Shown: piece after piece, positions 8,945 through 18,300 of the stretch
Layout: each line of letters starts with the position of its first letter
How positions within the stretch are numbered: the first letter of the stretch is position 1
Source: Falsiruegeria litorea R37
GTDB taxonomy: Bacteria > Pseudomonadota > Alphaproteobacteria > Rhodobacterales > Rhodobacteraceae
Assembly (NCBI RefSeq): GCF_900172225.1
Contig: NZ_FWFO01000001.1
Span: forward strand, 2,542,001 to 2,606,000
Length of the DNA: 64,000 nt
Reading direction: 5' to 3'
The notes under the pieces: model-generated
The model's input: only the letters and a program-made list of their open reading frames with translations
Told to the model about the DNA's origin: nothing
Databases searched by the model: none
Program-made: the position numbers and the translations under genes

Positions 8945-9175
8945 ATGAACGACATGGTCTGGAAACGCGACGAGATCGAATCGCCCTGCATTCAGATTTG
9001 CGTGGTGCACCCCACCGAACGCATCTGTACCGGCTGTTATCGCACCATCGACGAGATCACGCGCTGGTCCAAAATGGACAGCGACGAACGGGCCGAGATC
9101 ATGCAAGACCTGCCCGAACGCGCACCGCGCCTGACCAAGCGTCGCGGCGGTCGCGCTGCGCGGGTGAAACGGTAA
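8945..9175 (+). CDS. DUF1289 small Cys-rich protein
   Basis: A short protein of about 76 residues with the DUF1289 cysteine pattern (SPCIQICVV, then RICTGCYRTIDEITRW), which probably binds a metal. The function of the family is not established. An Arg-rich basic tail (RRGGRAARVKR) may contact nucleic acid. I chose the ATG at 8945; an upstream TTG at 8924 and a second ATG at 8954 are alternatives. It follows ruvX on the same strand by about 24 bases and ends before a double-palindrome terminator. Confidence 0.85.
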   Translation: MNDMVWKRDEIESPCIQICVVHPTERICTGCYRTIDEITRWSKMDSDERAEIMQDLPERAPRLTKRRGGRAARVKR

Positions 9176-9203
9176 AATTCAAGACGAGCGGGTCCCGGTG
9201 GCG

Positions 9204-9250
9204 CCAATTTCTTTGAAAGAAATTGGGAGCAGAAACTTTGAAAGTTTCTG
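9204..9250. terminator. double palindrome between convergent genes, likely bidirectional terminator
   Basis: Two perfect inverted repeats stand side by side. The first has 11-base arms CCAATTTCTTT and AAAGAAATTGG around one G (9204-9226). The second has 10-base arms CAGAAACTTT and AAAGTTTCTG around one G (9230-9250). Both share the TTTGAAA centre seen in the second hairpin at 5775-5797. The position between the convergent DUF1289 and SpoIIAA-like genes fits a terminator working in both directions. Confidence 0.7.
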
Positions 9251-9288
9251 GCCCCCGGGCTCACCCAAAACCTACTTCAAAAGACCGT

Positions 9289-10017
9289 TCATCCTGCTGC
9301 CAGCCAGGACTTGGCGTTGTCCATGTCTTCTTCCGGAAAATACTGGATGTCGGCCTTGATCAGTTGATTGCCGATCCGCTGTGCCATGTGTTGCCACCCT
9401 TTGTTACCGACAATCGCCGCGCGCTCCAGCAGCGGCGCGTGGGTGCGGCCCAGATGGAAATGGGCATCGAGCGCCGACAACCCTTGCCAACCGTCAAACT
9501 CGGTCAGGTCGATGAGCAGCCGGAACCCTTGCTTGCCCCGGATCATGGCATCCAGATCGCCAGTGGCCTGCGCATATTCGCCCGGATCCACCTGCCCCAG
9601 CAGCCGTACCTGCACGCAGGGTCCACCCAGGTCGATCACATGGATCGCGCCCAACGACTCGCGCAGCCAACGGCGCGCCTCTTCGATGCCTGCCAGTGAG
9701 AACACCTGCATCGGGCACGGCATCATCGGCGAGGCCAGCCGGGCGGATGTCTGCACCCAGCCGGTGTCAGTGACGAGCGCGATCCGGTCGAACCCGCGCC
9801 AATGGCTGACACCCAGTTTCGTGTCGGCCCAGACGGCGGACATGTCAAAGCCTGAAAACTCCTCGCCCACCAGGATCAACAGCCGGATCTGATCATGATC
9901 CGCCAGCGCCGCTTCGATGGCCGGAACCAGGGTTGCTTCATAATCGGAACTGGAAATTGTCCCCGAAGCGGTCACTTCCAGAATTGCGCCATCACTTTGA
10001 GTTTCTACGGAAATCAT
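9289..10017 (-). CDS. tandem SpoIIAA-like (STAS/SEC14-type) domain protein
   Basis: A 242-residue protein that appears to contain two copies of the SpoIIAA-like domain. The first is about residues 1-120, with FSGFDMSAVWADTKLGVSHW and FDRIALVTDTGW. The second is about residues 121-242, with FDGWQGLSALDAHFHLGRTH and LERAAIVGNKGWQ. Single-domain members are widespread, with suggested roles in lipid binding or anti-anti-sigma-like signalling, but no firm function is known. No signal peptide or membrane segment is seen. It lies alone on the minus strand, convergent with the DUF1289 gene. Confidence 0.75.
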   Translation of the reverse strand: MISVETQSDGAILEVTASGTISSSDYEATLVPAIEAALADHDQIRLLILVGEEFSGFDMSAVWADTKLGVSHWRGFDRIALVTDTGWVQTSARLASPMMPCPMQVFSLAGIEEARRWLRESLGAIHVIDLGGPCVQVRLLGQVDPGEYAQATGDLDAMIRGKQGFRLLIDLTEFDGWQGLSALDAHFHLGRTHAPLLERAAIVGNKGWQHMAQRIGNQLIKADIQYFPEEDMDNAKSWLAAG

Positions 10018-10053
10018 CGAAAAATAACCCTCTCACACAATGATGCGCCAAGG

Positions 10054-10833
10054 TTATGGGGATTCGATCCATCCCGCCACACCGCTTTGCATGTCCGGGC
10101 GGAAGTAGGCAATCATCCGACCATCCGGCCCTGCCGTGGCATCATCCCCCCACGGTGCGACCCCGTGCAGACAATGACGATGCAGCACATATGCCTCGCC
10201 CGGCTGCGCATACACTTCAACCCGGGGGCAGGTTTCGAACACTTCGCGGCGGGCGGCCTGATAGGCATCGGTCACGTCCACCTGATGCATCACAGCGGGG
10301 TCGTGCCCCGCCAATGCCGCGCGAAAGGCATCCATCATGATCTTGTGGCTGCCCTCCCACACGACCATGGGTGCCGCCGTCGGGCTGGCCTCGGTCAGGG
10401 GCAGGCCCAGAATCCAGCTGTGTGGCTCGTCGACATGGCGGCGGCGATCAGGACCCGAGGGTTTCAACCCATCCACATGCGCCGCATCCCGGTTGCGGCG
10501 ATAACGCAACGCGGCCTCGTTCTCTCCCCGGCGGGCCTTTGGGTAGCCTGGATAGATCACCGAGACCTGGCCACGGTGCAGCGGTTGCATCCCGTATTCC
10601 TGCGCGATGAAATCAATGGCCGCGCCCGCCAGCGGGGTCTGCCCATCCACACACCCCGAAGGATCGTTCGGCAAGGCATCCACACCGATGAACCAGGTGC
10701 CTTCACAATCTAACCATTGCCCATGAGCCGGATCGGTCACGGATGCCCGCGCCGCCGGAATTGCGCTCTGCACCCAAGCCAGCGTTTTGGGATCGACCGG
10801 AAACCGAACCCAGCCCCGTTCGTGAAAACCCAT
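10054..10833 (-). CDS. phytanoyl-CoA dioxygenase family (PhyH) protein
   Basis: A predicted Fe(II)/2-oxoglutarate-dependent oxygenase of about 259 residues in the PhyH family. The metal-binding segment RDAAHVDGLKPSG (His and Asp) lies in the first half. HRHCLHGVAPWGDD near the C-terminus supplies the second His, with a downstream Arg in GRMIAYFRPD for 2-oxoglutarate. The substrate is unknown. I chose the ATG at 10833, which overlaps the stop codon of the TauE/SafE gene (TAATG), so the two should be translated together. An upstream GTG two codons earlier is possible. It is cytoplasmic. Confidence 0.82.
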   Translation of the reverse strand: MGFHERGWVRFPVDPKTLAWVQSAIPAARASVTDPAHGQWLDCEGTWFIGVDALPNDPSGCVDGQTPLAGAAIDFIAQEYGMQPLHRGQVSVIYPGYPKARRGENEAALRYRRNRDAAHVDGLKPSGPDRRRHVDEPHSWILGLPLTEASPTAAPMVVWEGSHKIMMDAFRAALAGHDPAVMHQVDVTDAYQAARREVFETCPRVEVYAQPGEAYVLHRHCLHGVAPWGDDATAGPDGRMIAYFRPDMQSGVAGWIESP

Positions 10834-11657
10834 TACCACCCAAGCGCCTTTCGCAGCATATTGAGCGCCACCAGCGTCAGGAACACCGCAAAGACCCGCT
10901 TGAGCGGCTTGGGATCCATCGCATGGGCCAGTTTCACGCCCCAGGGCGTCGTGATCAGCGTCATACAGATGACGATACCAAAGGCCACCAGATTGACCGC
11001 ACCGATGGTGAGCGGCGGACGTTGGCTGGGATCGATCTCAATCAACAGAAAACCCAAAACCCCGGGTACCGCGATGATAACACCAAAGCCTGCAGCGGTG
11101 GCCACCGCGCGGTGGATGGGTGTGTTGTAAAGGCTCATGAGCGGCACGCCAAAACTGCCACCGCCGATGCCCATCAACACCGACAGGAACCCGACCATGG
11201 GCGAGAGTGCCGCGCGACGCAGACCGCCCGGCATGGCCTGTCCCAAACGCCATTCGGCCTTACCCAGCCCCAGATAGGCGCCGATCACGATCCCCAGCAC
11301 GCCAAAGAGCGCCTGCAACGCCACCGATTTCAGCGAGGCGGCCACCAACACGCCCAGAACCGCCCCAACGGCGATCCCCGGCCCCCAGCTGCGCAGGATC
11401 GACCAATCCACCGCGCCCTTCTTGTTGTGGCTGAGCACCGAGCGCACCGAGGTCACGATGATCGTCGCCAACGAGGTCGCCAAACACATCTGCATCAACT
11501 GCGGACCATCATATCCAAGCGTCTGGAATGCATAGAAAAACGCAGGCACCAGAACGATGCCACCGCCCACGCCCAACAGCCCCGCCAAAACCCCGGCAAA
11601 TCCGCCGATCACCAGCAACATGACCAGCATCTGCACCAGCAGCATCGTATCCGGCAT
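10833..11657 (-). CDS. TauE/SafE (TSUP) family membrane permease
   Basis: A 274-residue membrane protein of the TSUP family, which exports sulfite, sulfoacetate or related anions; the substrate cannot be assigned. It has eight or so hydrophobic helices. The family glycine-rich motif appears twice, as LAGLLGVGGGIVLVPAF near the N-terminus and LMGIGGGSFGVPLM in the second half, the usual internal repeat. A strong Shine-Dalgarno site (GGGGGAGAGG) precedes the ATG. Its stop overlaps the start of a PhyH-family dioxygenase, which suggests a linked function. It starts 40 bases downstream of dusA on the same strand. Confidence 0.9.
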   Translation of the reverse strand: MPDTMLLVQMLVMLLVIGGFAGVLAGLLGVGGGIVLVPAFFYAFQTLGYDGPQLMQMCLATSLATIIVTSVRSVLSHNKKGAVDWSILRSWGPGIAVGAVLGVLVAASLKSVALQALFGVLGIVIGAYLGLGKAEWRLGQAMPGGLRRAALSPMVGFLSVLMGIGGGSFGVPLMSLYNTPIHRAVATAAGFGVIIAVPGVLGFLLIEIDPSQRPPLTIGAVNLVAFGIVICMTLITTPWGVKLAHAMDPKPLKRVFAVFLTLVALNMLRKALGW

Positions 11658-11696
11658 GGACCTCTCCCCCTCGTCGTTACGGTATGCCTAGCCCGA

Positions 11697-12695
11697 TCAG
11701 CCCGCCTGCGCCAGAGGGGTCACGCTCGCCAGCGCCTGAAGGAGCACGTCCGTCCCGGCATCCTTGCGCGCGGCCCCCTCAGACAGCGTCCGGCGCCACT
11801 GTCGTGCACCGGGGCGGGCTGCAAAGAGGCCCAGCATGTGACGGGTGATCTGGTGCAACCGGCCCCCTTGGGCAAGATGCGCCTCGATGTAGGGCACCAT
11901 CTTGTGAACCACTTCGACCGGATCGGTCGCAGTACCCGCACCGTATATCTCGGGGTCTGCGGCGCACAGGACGTCCGCAGGTTGATGATAGGCCGCACGC
12001 CCGATCATCACGCCGTCCAACCCAGCCTCTAGATGCGCCTTGGCTTCGGCCAACGAGGTGATACCCCCGTTGATCGAGATATGAAGCGCCGGGAACTGAT
12101 CCTTCATCCGGTGAACCAGATCATAGTCCAACGGAGGAATATCCCGGTTTTCCTTGGGGCTGAGCCCTTGAAGCCAGGCCTTGCGCGCATGAATGGTCAC
12201 ACGTTCGCATCCCGCCTTGGCGATGTGGTTCAGGAAATCGGGTAAAACAACTTCGGGGTCCTGGTCATCGACACCGATGCGGCATTTCACAGTGACATCG
12301 ACATCCACCGCATCGCGCATCGCGGCGACGCAATCGGCCACCAGTTGCGGATGCTGCATCAACACAGCACCAAAGGTTCCGGACTGCACCCGATCCGAGG
12401 GGCAGCCGCAGTTCAAGTTGATCTCGTCATAGCCCGCATCAGCGCCCAGTTTGGCTGCCTTGGCCAGCTCTTCGGGGTCAGATCCCCCAAGTTGCAGGGC
12501 CAATGGATGCTCTTGCGAACTGAATTCCAGCAGATGCAGCGCCCCCCCCCGCACCAACGCGGGAGCAGTAACCATCTCGGTGTAAAGCAGCGTTTCCCGG
12601 CTCAACAATCGGTGCAGATACCGACAATGCCGATCCGTCCAATCCATCATGGGTGCCACGCTTAAACGCGCTGCTTTTTGTGCGTTATTTTTCAA
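11697..12695 (-). CDS. dusA: tRNA-dihydrouridine synthase A
   Basis: A 332-residue flavoenzyme that reduces uridines in the tRNA D-loop (U20/U20a). The N-terminal SVAPMMDWTDRHCRYL is diagnostic of DusA, and INLNCGCPSDRVQSG carries the catalytic cysteine. I chose a TTG start at 12695 because GGAG lies eight bases upstream; an ATG 39 codons upstream would add an unrelated tail. The start codon and first dozen codons lie inside the direct repeat at the island edge. DusA is a well-known integration target, and the island supplies the new 5' end and leader of the gene. The enzyme looks intact. Confidence 0.93.
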   Translation of the reverse strand: MKNNAQKAARLSVAPMMDWTDRHCRYLHRLLSRETLLYTEMVTAPALVRGGALHLLEFSSQEHPLALQLGGSDPEELAKAAKLGADAGYDEINLNCGCPSDRVQSGTFGAVLMQHPQLVADCVAAMRDAVDVDVTVKCRIGVDDQDPEVVLPDFLNHIAKAGCERVTIHARKAWLQGLSPKENRDIPPLDYDLVHRMKDQFPALHISINGGITSLAEAKAHLEAGLDGVMIGRAAYHQPADVLCAADPEIYGAGTATDPVEVVHKMVPYIEAHLAQGGRLHQITRHMLGLFAARPGARQWRRTLSEGAARKDAGTDVLLQALASVTPLAQAG

Positions 12696-12860
12696 AGCGT
12701 TAACTCCATTCAGCTCCAAACTTCGCGTAGCACGATTTCCCCTGATTTCACCGTATTTCCGGGGATTTTCGGAGGTTCTCGATTCGAGCGTGCTACGGTG
12801 TAGCACATCCAAAGCCTACAAACAGCGGCCCAAATGCAGCTGGTTCCTGGCCCGGGCACC
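12641..12860. repeat. left attachment region (attL), direct repeat of 49573-49794
   Basis: About 220 bases match the right copy with roughly six substitutions and one two-base insertion in a G run, by hand alignment. The first part codes for the DusA N-terminus; the rest is the divergent leader between dusA and the integrase. The crossover core is probably within AATCCATCATGGGTGCCACG, the conserved dusA segment. Patchy similarity continues to the integrase start codon near 12971. Confidence 0.85.
12726..12806. promoter_or_regulatory. candidate integrase arm-type sites (GTGCTAC motifs)
   Basis: CGTAGCACG lies at 12726-12734. An inverted pair, GTGCTAC and GTAGCAC separated by GGT, lies at 12790-12806. 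The same motif (GTGCTACGCG) occurs just inside the right end at 49508. This placement at both island ends fits binding sites for the integrase or an excisionase. Confidence 0.5.
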
Positions 12861-12970
12861 CCCTTTCCCATCCTCCCTTCTCCCCCCGGAAATCGGCAAT
12901 CAAACCCAAGATATTTTTTTGGCGTTCGAACCGACTTCCCCATCACAGAAACCAAGATGGGATGAACTCC

Positions 12971-14254
12971 ATGACCAAGATCGACACCAGCACCCAGAGC
13001 GTTCTTGCCGCCATTGCCGCCCAGAACGCCTGGCAAACGTCAACCGTTCTTAAGACACCGGCGACCTACGACGTCACTGCTTCCGCAAACCCCGTTCCTG
13101 GCAACGGGGACACACCGAATCAGTCTCTGAAAGTGAAGCATCAGAAAGCCCAAAAGAACCAATCCAGGAAGAAGTTCAAAGAACCCAACATTGCTCGGCT
13201 CGTTACGAAAGACGGGGCAGTTTCATTTCGCGTTCAAATTCGTCGAACCGTGGAAGGTGAAAAACACAGCCTGACAAAAACTTTCAAGCACCTTCCAAAC
13301 GCTAAGAAATGGCGCGACAAGAAGAAGCTGGAAATCGAAGTAAATGGGTTCCCCGTTGAGATCATCACCTCGACTACAATTGCAGACGTCATCCAAAACC
13401 GCCTGACTCGAGGTAAGGACCTGGGGCGTTCGGCTCTACAAGTTCTGAACTACATCAAAAACGATGAGTTCGGGAAAACCAGGGTCTCGACGCTGACGCA
13501 AGAGGAGCTTTGTGACTATGCAGACCTTTTGTCAGCAGGTGAAAGAACTCCACAAACTGTCGCTGGTTACATGACCCATCTGGCGAGAACCCTGAATTGG
13601 GCCAAAGACCGTGGCGCGCTGATCCCGATCGAAGTTGTCGGTGCGGCGATGCGAACGATGTGGGAAGATGAGGTCCTGGCGCGTTCAGAAGAACGGAAGC
13701 GTCGACCAGAACTCTGGGAACTCGACAAGATTCTGACCGCAATTTCAAATAATCGGCGCCAGAAAATCCCGGTCGCCATCCTCGTTGTGTTTGCGATCTA
13801 CTCCGCCCGAAGACTGGATGAAATCTGCCGTTTGCGCTGGGAAGACCTTCAAGAAAGGAGCAGCCAAATACTGGTGCGCGACATGAAGCACCCCAGACAG
13901 AAGAAAGGCAATGATGTCTGGTGTACGCTTCCGAGGGAGGCCTTGGCGATCATCAAAGCAATGCCCAGAACCTCGGAGTACATCTTTCCCTACAATTCCC
14001 GCTCAATAGGCACAGCTTACCGTCGCCACCGTGATCGGGTCGGCGTCGTAGACCTGCGCTTTCATGATTTCCGGCACGAAGCAATTAGCAGGCACTTCGA
14101 AATGGGCATGCGGGCCGCATTCGTATCAAAGATCTCCGGACACAAGAACGGCGGATGTCTTTACCGATACGAGCATGTCGAGGAAGAAGGGGACAAATTC
14201 GTCGATTGGCCCTGGCTGCAACGCGCATTGGAAATGTGCAAAGCCTTGCATTGA
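12971..14254 (+). CDS. int: tyrosine-type site-specific integrase
   Basis: A 427-residue tyrosine recombinase, probably the enzyme that integrates and excises this island at dusA. Catalytic residues are visible in order: Arg in YSARRLDEICRLRWED (about residue 280), Lys in VRDMKHPRQKKGND, His-x-x-Arg in FHDFRHEAISRHF (about 364), His in ISGHKNGG, and the nucleophile Tyr in CLYRYEHV near residue 398. A basic N-terminal region is followed by a core-binding domain. I chose the second ATG (12971, MTKIDTST) because in the related remnant at 49906 only this ATG is conserved; an ATG three codons earlier is also open here. A strong terminator follows. Confidence 0.93.
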   Translation: MTKIDTSTQSVLAAIAAQNAWQTSTVLKTPATYDVTASANPVPGNGDTPNQSLKVKHQKAQKNQSRKKFKEPNIARLVTKDGAVSFRVQIRRTVEGEKHSLTKTFKHLPNAKKWRDKKKLEIEVNGFPVEIITSTTIADVIQNRLTRGKDLGRSALQVLNYIKNDEFGKTRVSTLTQEELCDYADLLSAGERTPQTVAGYMTHLARTLNWAKDRGALIPIEVVGAAMRTMWEDEVLARSEERKRRPELWELDKILTAISNNRRQKIPVAILVVFAIYSARRLDEICRLRWEDLQERSSQILVRDMKHPRQKKGNDVWCTLPREALAIIKAMPRTSEYIFPYNSRSIGTAYRRHRDRVGVVDLRFHDFRHEAISRHFEMGMRAAFVSKISGHKNGGCLYRYEHVEEEGDKFVDWPWLQRALEMCKALH

Positions 14255-14261
14255 GTTTTGG

Positions 14262-14296
14262 GATGGCCGGAGTGCAATGCTTCGGCCATCTTTTTT
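14262..14296 (+). terminator. rho-independent terminator after the integrase
   Basis: The stem is GATGGCCG (14262-14269) with CGGCCATC (14283-14290), extended by three further pairs including one G-T wobble. Six T residues follow at once. It begins eight bases after the integrase stop. Confidence 0.9.
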
Positions 14297-14368
14297 GCCT
14301 CTATCAAACCAGCTTTCCGCCTTTTGAAGCAGAAACGCATTTCCTCTCCACAAGCAAAGGAGACCAAG

Positions 14369-14653
14369 ATGAAAACCATCGACATGCTGCTCGCCCATTT
14401 CGGCGGAAATCCGATTATCCCGCTGGAACACGTAGCGCAGTATTTGAACTACAAGCCGGATACGCTGAAGCAAAAAATCGACGGCGGCGACATCCGCTTG
14501 CCCTACACTGGAGTTGAGAACAACAGCCAGAAGGCTCAGAAATTCATACAGCTCACAGATCTTGCTCGGCTGATTGACGTTCAGTTCACAGCTGCGCAGG
14601 AGAAATTCGCTTCTATCTGGGAAGACGCCGCGTTCGACGCAAGCGCCCGTTGA
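14369..14653 (+). CDS. PrtN-family (pyocin activator-like) small protein
   Basis: A 94-residue protein resembling the pyocin activator PrtN family. It shows the family's MKTIDMLLAHFG start, IPLEHVAQYLNYKPDTLKQK (a helix-turn-helix-like segment) and a C-terminal IQLTDLARLIDVQ. PrtN itself activates pyocin genes in Pseudomonas; in alphaproteobacteria such genes often sit beside integrases and their targets are not known. I chose the ATG at 14369, preceded by AAAGGAGACC. An integrase terminator lies upstream, so it may have its own promoter. It may act as an activator or directionality factor for the island, which is inference. Confidence 0.75.
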   Translation: MKTIDMLLAHFGGNPIIPLEHVAQYLNYKPDTLKQKIDGGDIRLPYTGVENNSQKAQKFIQLTDLARLIDVQFTAAQEKFASIWEDAAFDASAR

Positions 14654-14685
14654 ACCCGACCTGACGGCGCCTTGACGAGTGATTT

Positions 14686-14850
14686 ATGGGCGGGCGGAAG
14701 AAGGGGTTTTAGTCGGACGAAGAAGAGCACGAGAGTTGAGCGCAGGCAACGACGCAGGGGATCTCAGTGGCACTGGTGGCACAGCGATATGCAGCCAATG
14801 CGAACCCCATTTTCGAATGGTTGAAGGATCCTCACTTTCTCCGTCATGAG
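14686..14850 (+). pseudogene. remnant of an IS66-type accessory transposase gene (tnpA)
   Basis: Reading from the ATG at 14686, the translation resembles the N-terminal part of IS66-family OrfA/TnpA: SDEEE, then TTQGISVALVAQRY, then NPIFEWLKDPHF. This matches the usual pattern in which VAxVARRY-x-NANxIFKWLRDPRF is typical. Two in-frame stop codons (TAG after GRKKGF and TGA after HES) interrupt it. The similarity ends near 14850 and no other IS66 genes or ends are seen. It is a decayed fragment. Confidence 0.6.
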
Positions 14851-14907
14851 ATGCGCCGTCCCAGTTTCAGCTTGCCGAGAAAGGGGCGGTGTCCAATCAC
14901 AGCAAGC

Positions 14908-15153
14908 CTACTTTATGTCAGTATTATAGTGGAGTGCGACTTTCATTTCACTCTCACGTTGATTGTTGAATAGAGTCCAGCGCTGACTATTGAGGATACT
15001 TCCATCGTCACAAACATTCTTTTTTGAGGTTGGCGTGGAATTTGGATGCAATACGATCCAAAGCACACCCAAAGCCGCGTCTCGCTTGCCATACTCAAGA
15101 CCGTGTGTGTCCAAAATTCTGCTAATTTCGGAAATCAGCGCTCTATCATCCAT
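14908..15153 (-). CDS. small hypothetical protein
   Basis: A possible 81-residue protein that I do not recognise. The N-terminal MDDRALISEISRILDTHGLEYGKRDAALGVLWIVL could form two amphipathic helices; the C-terminal half is polar and less convincing. A GGAAAGAG sequence lies before the ATG, which supports translation. It is on the same strand as the type I RM operon and starts about 180 bases after the hsdR stop. It could be a real small gene of the RM operon or a chance reading frame. Confidence 0.4.
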   Translation of the reverse strand: MDDRALISEISRILDTHGLEYGKRDAALGVLWIVLHPNSTPTSKKNVCDDGSILNSQRWTLFNNQRESEMKVALHYNTDIK

Positions 15154-15336
15154 TGCTCATCTCTTTCCATTAAAAAACACACAAACTATATCACCAGGAA
15201 AATTCTGGGGAATGAGATTTGCACCGGCACGCGTAGGCCGGGTTTACAGAGCGCTCACCGCTCGACAGAAGAAACTGATACAGTTGAAGAGGCACCAAAC
15301 GACCGTGGAGCCTCTCTCTTTGGTTCAACGTGTCGC

Positions 15337-18300
15337 TCAATGCAACTCGACTGCCAGGGCTTCGGCTTGACGAAGAACGGTCTTCACAGCCTCAGATGCA
15401 AGATCAGGTGGGTACCCATGCCGCTGAAGAATTTTCTTCACTGCAATACGCATCCTGGCTCGCACATTATCCCGGCGCCACCAATCCGTACCTGAATTTT
15501 TTCGCACCGTATTCACCAGTTCCGCGGCTATTACACGCAACTTATCATTGTCCATGATCTCAACCGCGCTGTCATTTTGCGACAGGGCATCATAAAATGC
15601 GCGTTCTTCCGCAGACAAACCGTCGTCAGGTTGATCCCGAAGGTCCTTCGCAATTTCGATCAGTTCCTGAAGGATCTGAAGGGCGTCGACACTTCTATTG
15701 TGATATTTAGCAATCGCTTGCTCCAGGCGAGAGGAAAACTCCTCTTTCTGAACGATATTCGTTCTGGTCTTCGCAGAGATCTCACCGTTCAGAAGCTTCT
15801 TGAGAGCTTCCACTGCCAGGTTCTTGTACTTCATATTTTGGATTTCGATCATGAAGGCGTCAGACAGAACGCTGATGTCAGGACGATCGAAGCCGCAAGC
15901 TTCAAGGATATCAACAACTTCTGTTGAAGCGACTGCACGGTTCACAAGCTGCTGAATTGCGAAATCCGGATTCCTGGATGACCGCCCGACCGGCGCCGCC
16001 CCAACCTTTTCCAAGCCTGATCTGACGGCAGAAAAAAAGGCTACTTCTTCCGTGTGCTCCGTAGCCTGAGGACTGCCTGAAGCAAGTTTGAAGGCCTTCA
16101 CCAGGACGGCAGAGGCATCGCTGAAACGTTTTACAGCACCGCCTTCGCCCAGTCTGTCCTTTTGCAGAATGTGATCGAGTGCACCCGGTAGTACACGAAG
16201 CCGCTCAGCAGGTGTCCCCCCCAGGGCCTGAGAATAGTCAAAGCCATGGAACTGGGTGCGCGCCACGTCAAGCGCATCCAGGAAAGCCGCGACGGCTTCG
16301 GCTTCACTGATCCCTGTCTGTTGCTGGTCGGACTGGCTGTAGTGGGCAAGCGCACTTTTCAATTCCGCAGCGATACCAATATAGTCAACGACCAGCCCTG
16401 CAGGTTTGTCCTGAAATACACGGTTCACCCGAGCGATAGCTTGCATGAGGCCATGCCCTCGCATCGGCTTGTCGACATAAAGTGTATGCATGCAGGGTGC
16501 ATCAAATCCGGTCAACCACATGTCACGGACGATGACGAGCTTCAATGGATCCGTGGGATCCTTTGTTCGGTTCCTGATCGCTTCCTGGCGGGACTTCGAG
16601 CGAATATGGGGCCGAAATTCTGCGGGATCTGTTGCGCTGCCAGTCATGATGACTTTGACCTGACCAGTTTCGTCAGTGTCCCCATGCCATTCAGGCCTCA
16701 GTTCCACGATCCTATTGTACACTTCCACGCAGATGCGTCGGCTCATGCACACAATCATCGCCTTGCCGTCCATCGCCTCAAGCCGCGCGTCGAAATGCTC
16801 CAGGATGTCTTCGACCACCGTATCCAGGCGCTTGTTGGCTCCAACCAGTGCTTCGACACGCGACCATTTTCGAGCGATCGCCGCCGCCTCGGTATCTTCC
16901 ATTATTTCGGTGGCTTCGTCGAATTTCTCGTCGAGTTCCCTGGAAAACTCCTCATCCAGCTCGACCTTGGCAACTCGTGCTTCATAGTAGATTGGAACCG
17001 TCGCTCCATCCTCGACGGCTTGGGCGATGTCATACACATCAATGTATTCGCCAAATACACCCCTTGTGTTAGCTCCGACCAACTCAACAGGAGTTCCTGT
17101 GAAGGCGATGTAAACAGCATTGGGGAGCGCCTGACGAAGTTGGTATGCAAGGCCATGACGGACTTCCCCAGTCTCCTTCTTCATCTTCGCTTCGAACCCG
17201 TATTGAGTGCGATGCGCCTCATCGACCATGACGATTACGTTGGACCGGTCCGTCAGTTCCGGGAAAACTTCACCTGTTTCCGGGCGGAATTTCTGAATCG
17301 TGGAAAAGACAACGCCACCCACTTCACGATTAAGTAGATCTTTCAGATCACTGATGCTGTCGGCCTGGACTGGATCTTCGCCAAACAGATCCTTGCACCG
17401 ACCGAAGGTCGCAAAAAGCTGATTATCCAGATCATTGCGGTCAGTCAGAACCACCAGGGTCGGGTTTTCAAGGCCGGGATGCCGCATAACGCGTCCAGCA
17501 AGGAAGGTCATCAGCAGAGATTTACCAGACCCCTGTGTGTGCCAGATGACACCTCCTTTGCCATCTCCTCGCTGAGCGGTCAGAATCGTCCGGATGGCCT
17601 TCCGTACGGCATGGAATTGATGGTAGCCGGCAATCTTCTTGACCGGTCCTCTACCCTCATCCTCGAACACTACAAACCAGCGCAGCAGGTCCAGAAGCGT
17701 CTGTGGATCCAAAAGTCCTTGGGTCAGAGTTTGGAGGGCAAGAGACGTATTTTCTTCGACTATAGTTTCGCCGTCGATGGTACGCCATCGCATGAAACGA
17801 TCCAATCCGGCCGACAACGAGCCATAGCGGGCGTTCAGCCCATCCGAAATCACGGTAAGGAGCGACGTGCGAAACAGATCAGGGATATCTTCTTTATATG
17901 TGTCAATCTGCCGATAGGCGGCGTCGATTCCGGCCCCTTCCGTCCCCTTCAGCTCAACAACGACCAGTGGCAGGCCGTTCAGGAATAGTACCACATCCGG
18001 TATCCGAGGATTCTTTCCGACTACATCAACCTGATTGACGGCACGCCAGTCATTCTTCTGGTTTTCCCAATCGACAATCTGAACACGCGCATTGCGTTCT
18101 TCACCATCGGCGAAATAGGTCAGAGCCACACCATTGACGAGAAGGTCGTGCAGACGCCGGTTTTCCTGGACAACGTCAGTGGCGTACACGACATCATGTA
18201 CCCGCGTCGCGGCTTCCTGGAGCGCAGTGACCGGCAGCTCAGGGTTCAGTCGTTTCAGAGCATCGAAAAACACCGGCAGAAGAAAGGTCTCCCGGAAGCT

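Noticed and set aside
10743-12032. A 429-codon open frame on the plus strand
   Set aside because: It spans parts of three minus-strand genes and is His/Arg/Gln-rich, as expected of a shadow frame.
12600-12700. tRNA gene as the integration target
   Set aside because: No tRNA cloverleaf was seen at either border; the repeat lies in the dusA coding start.
12649-13053. An open frame of 134 codons across the left repeat (and a similar one at 49497-49910)
   Set aside because: It overlaps the dusA start and integrase leader; the two copies differ by a frame-changing two-base insertion, so the frame is not conserved.
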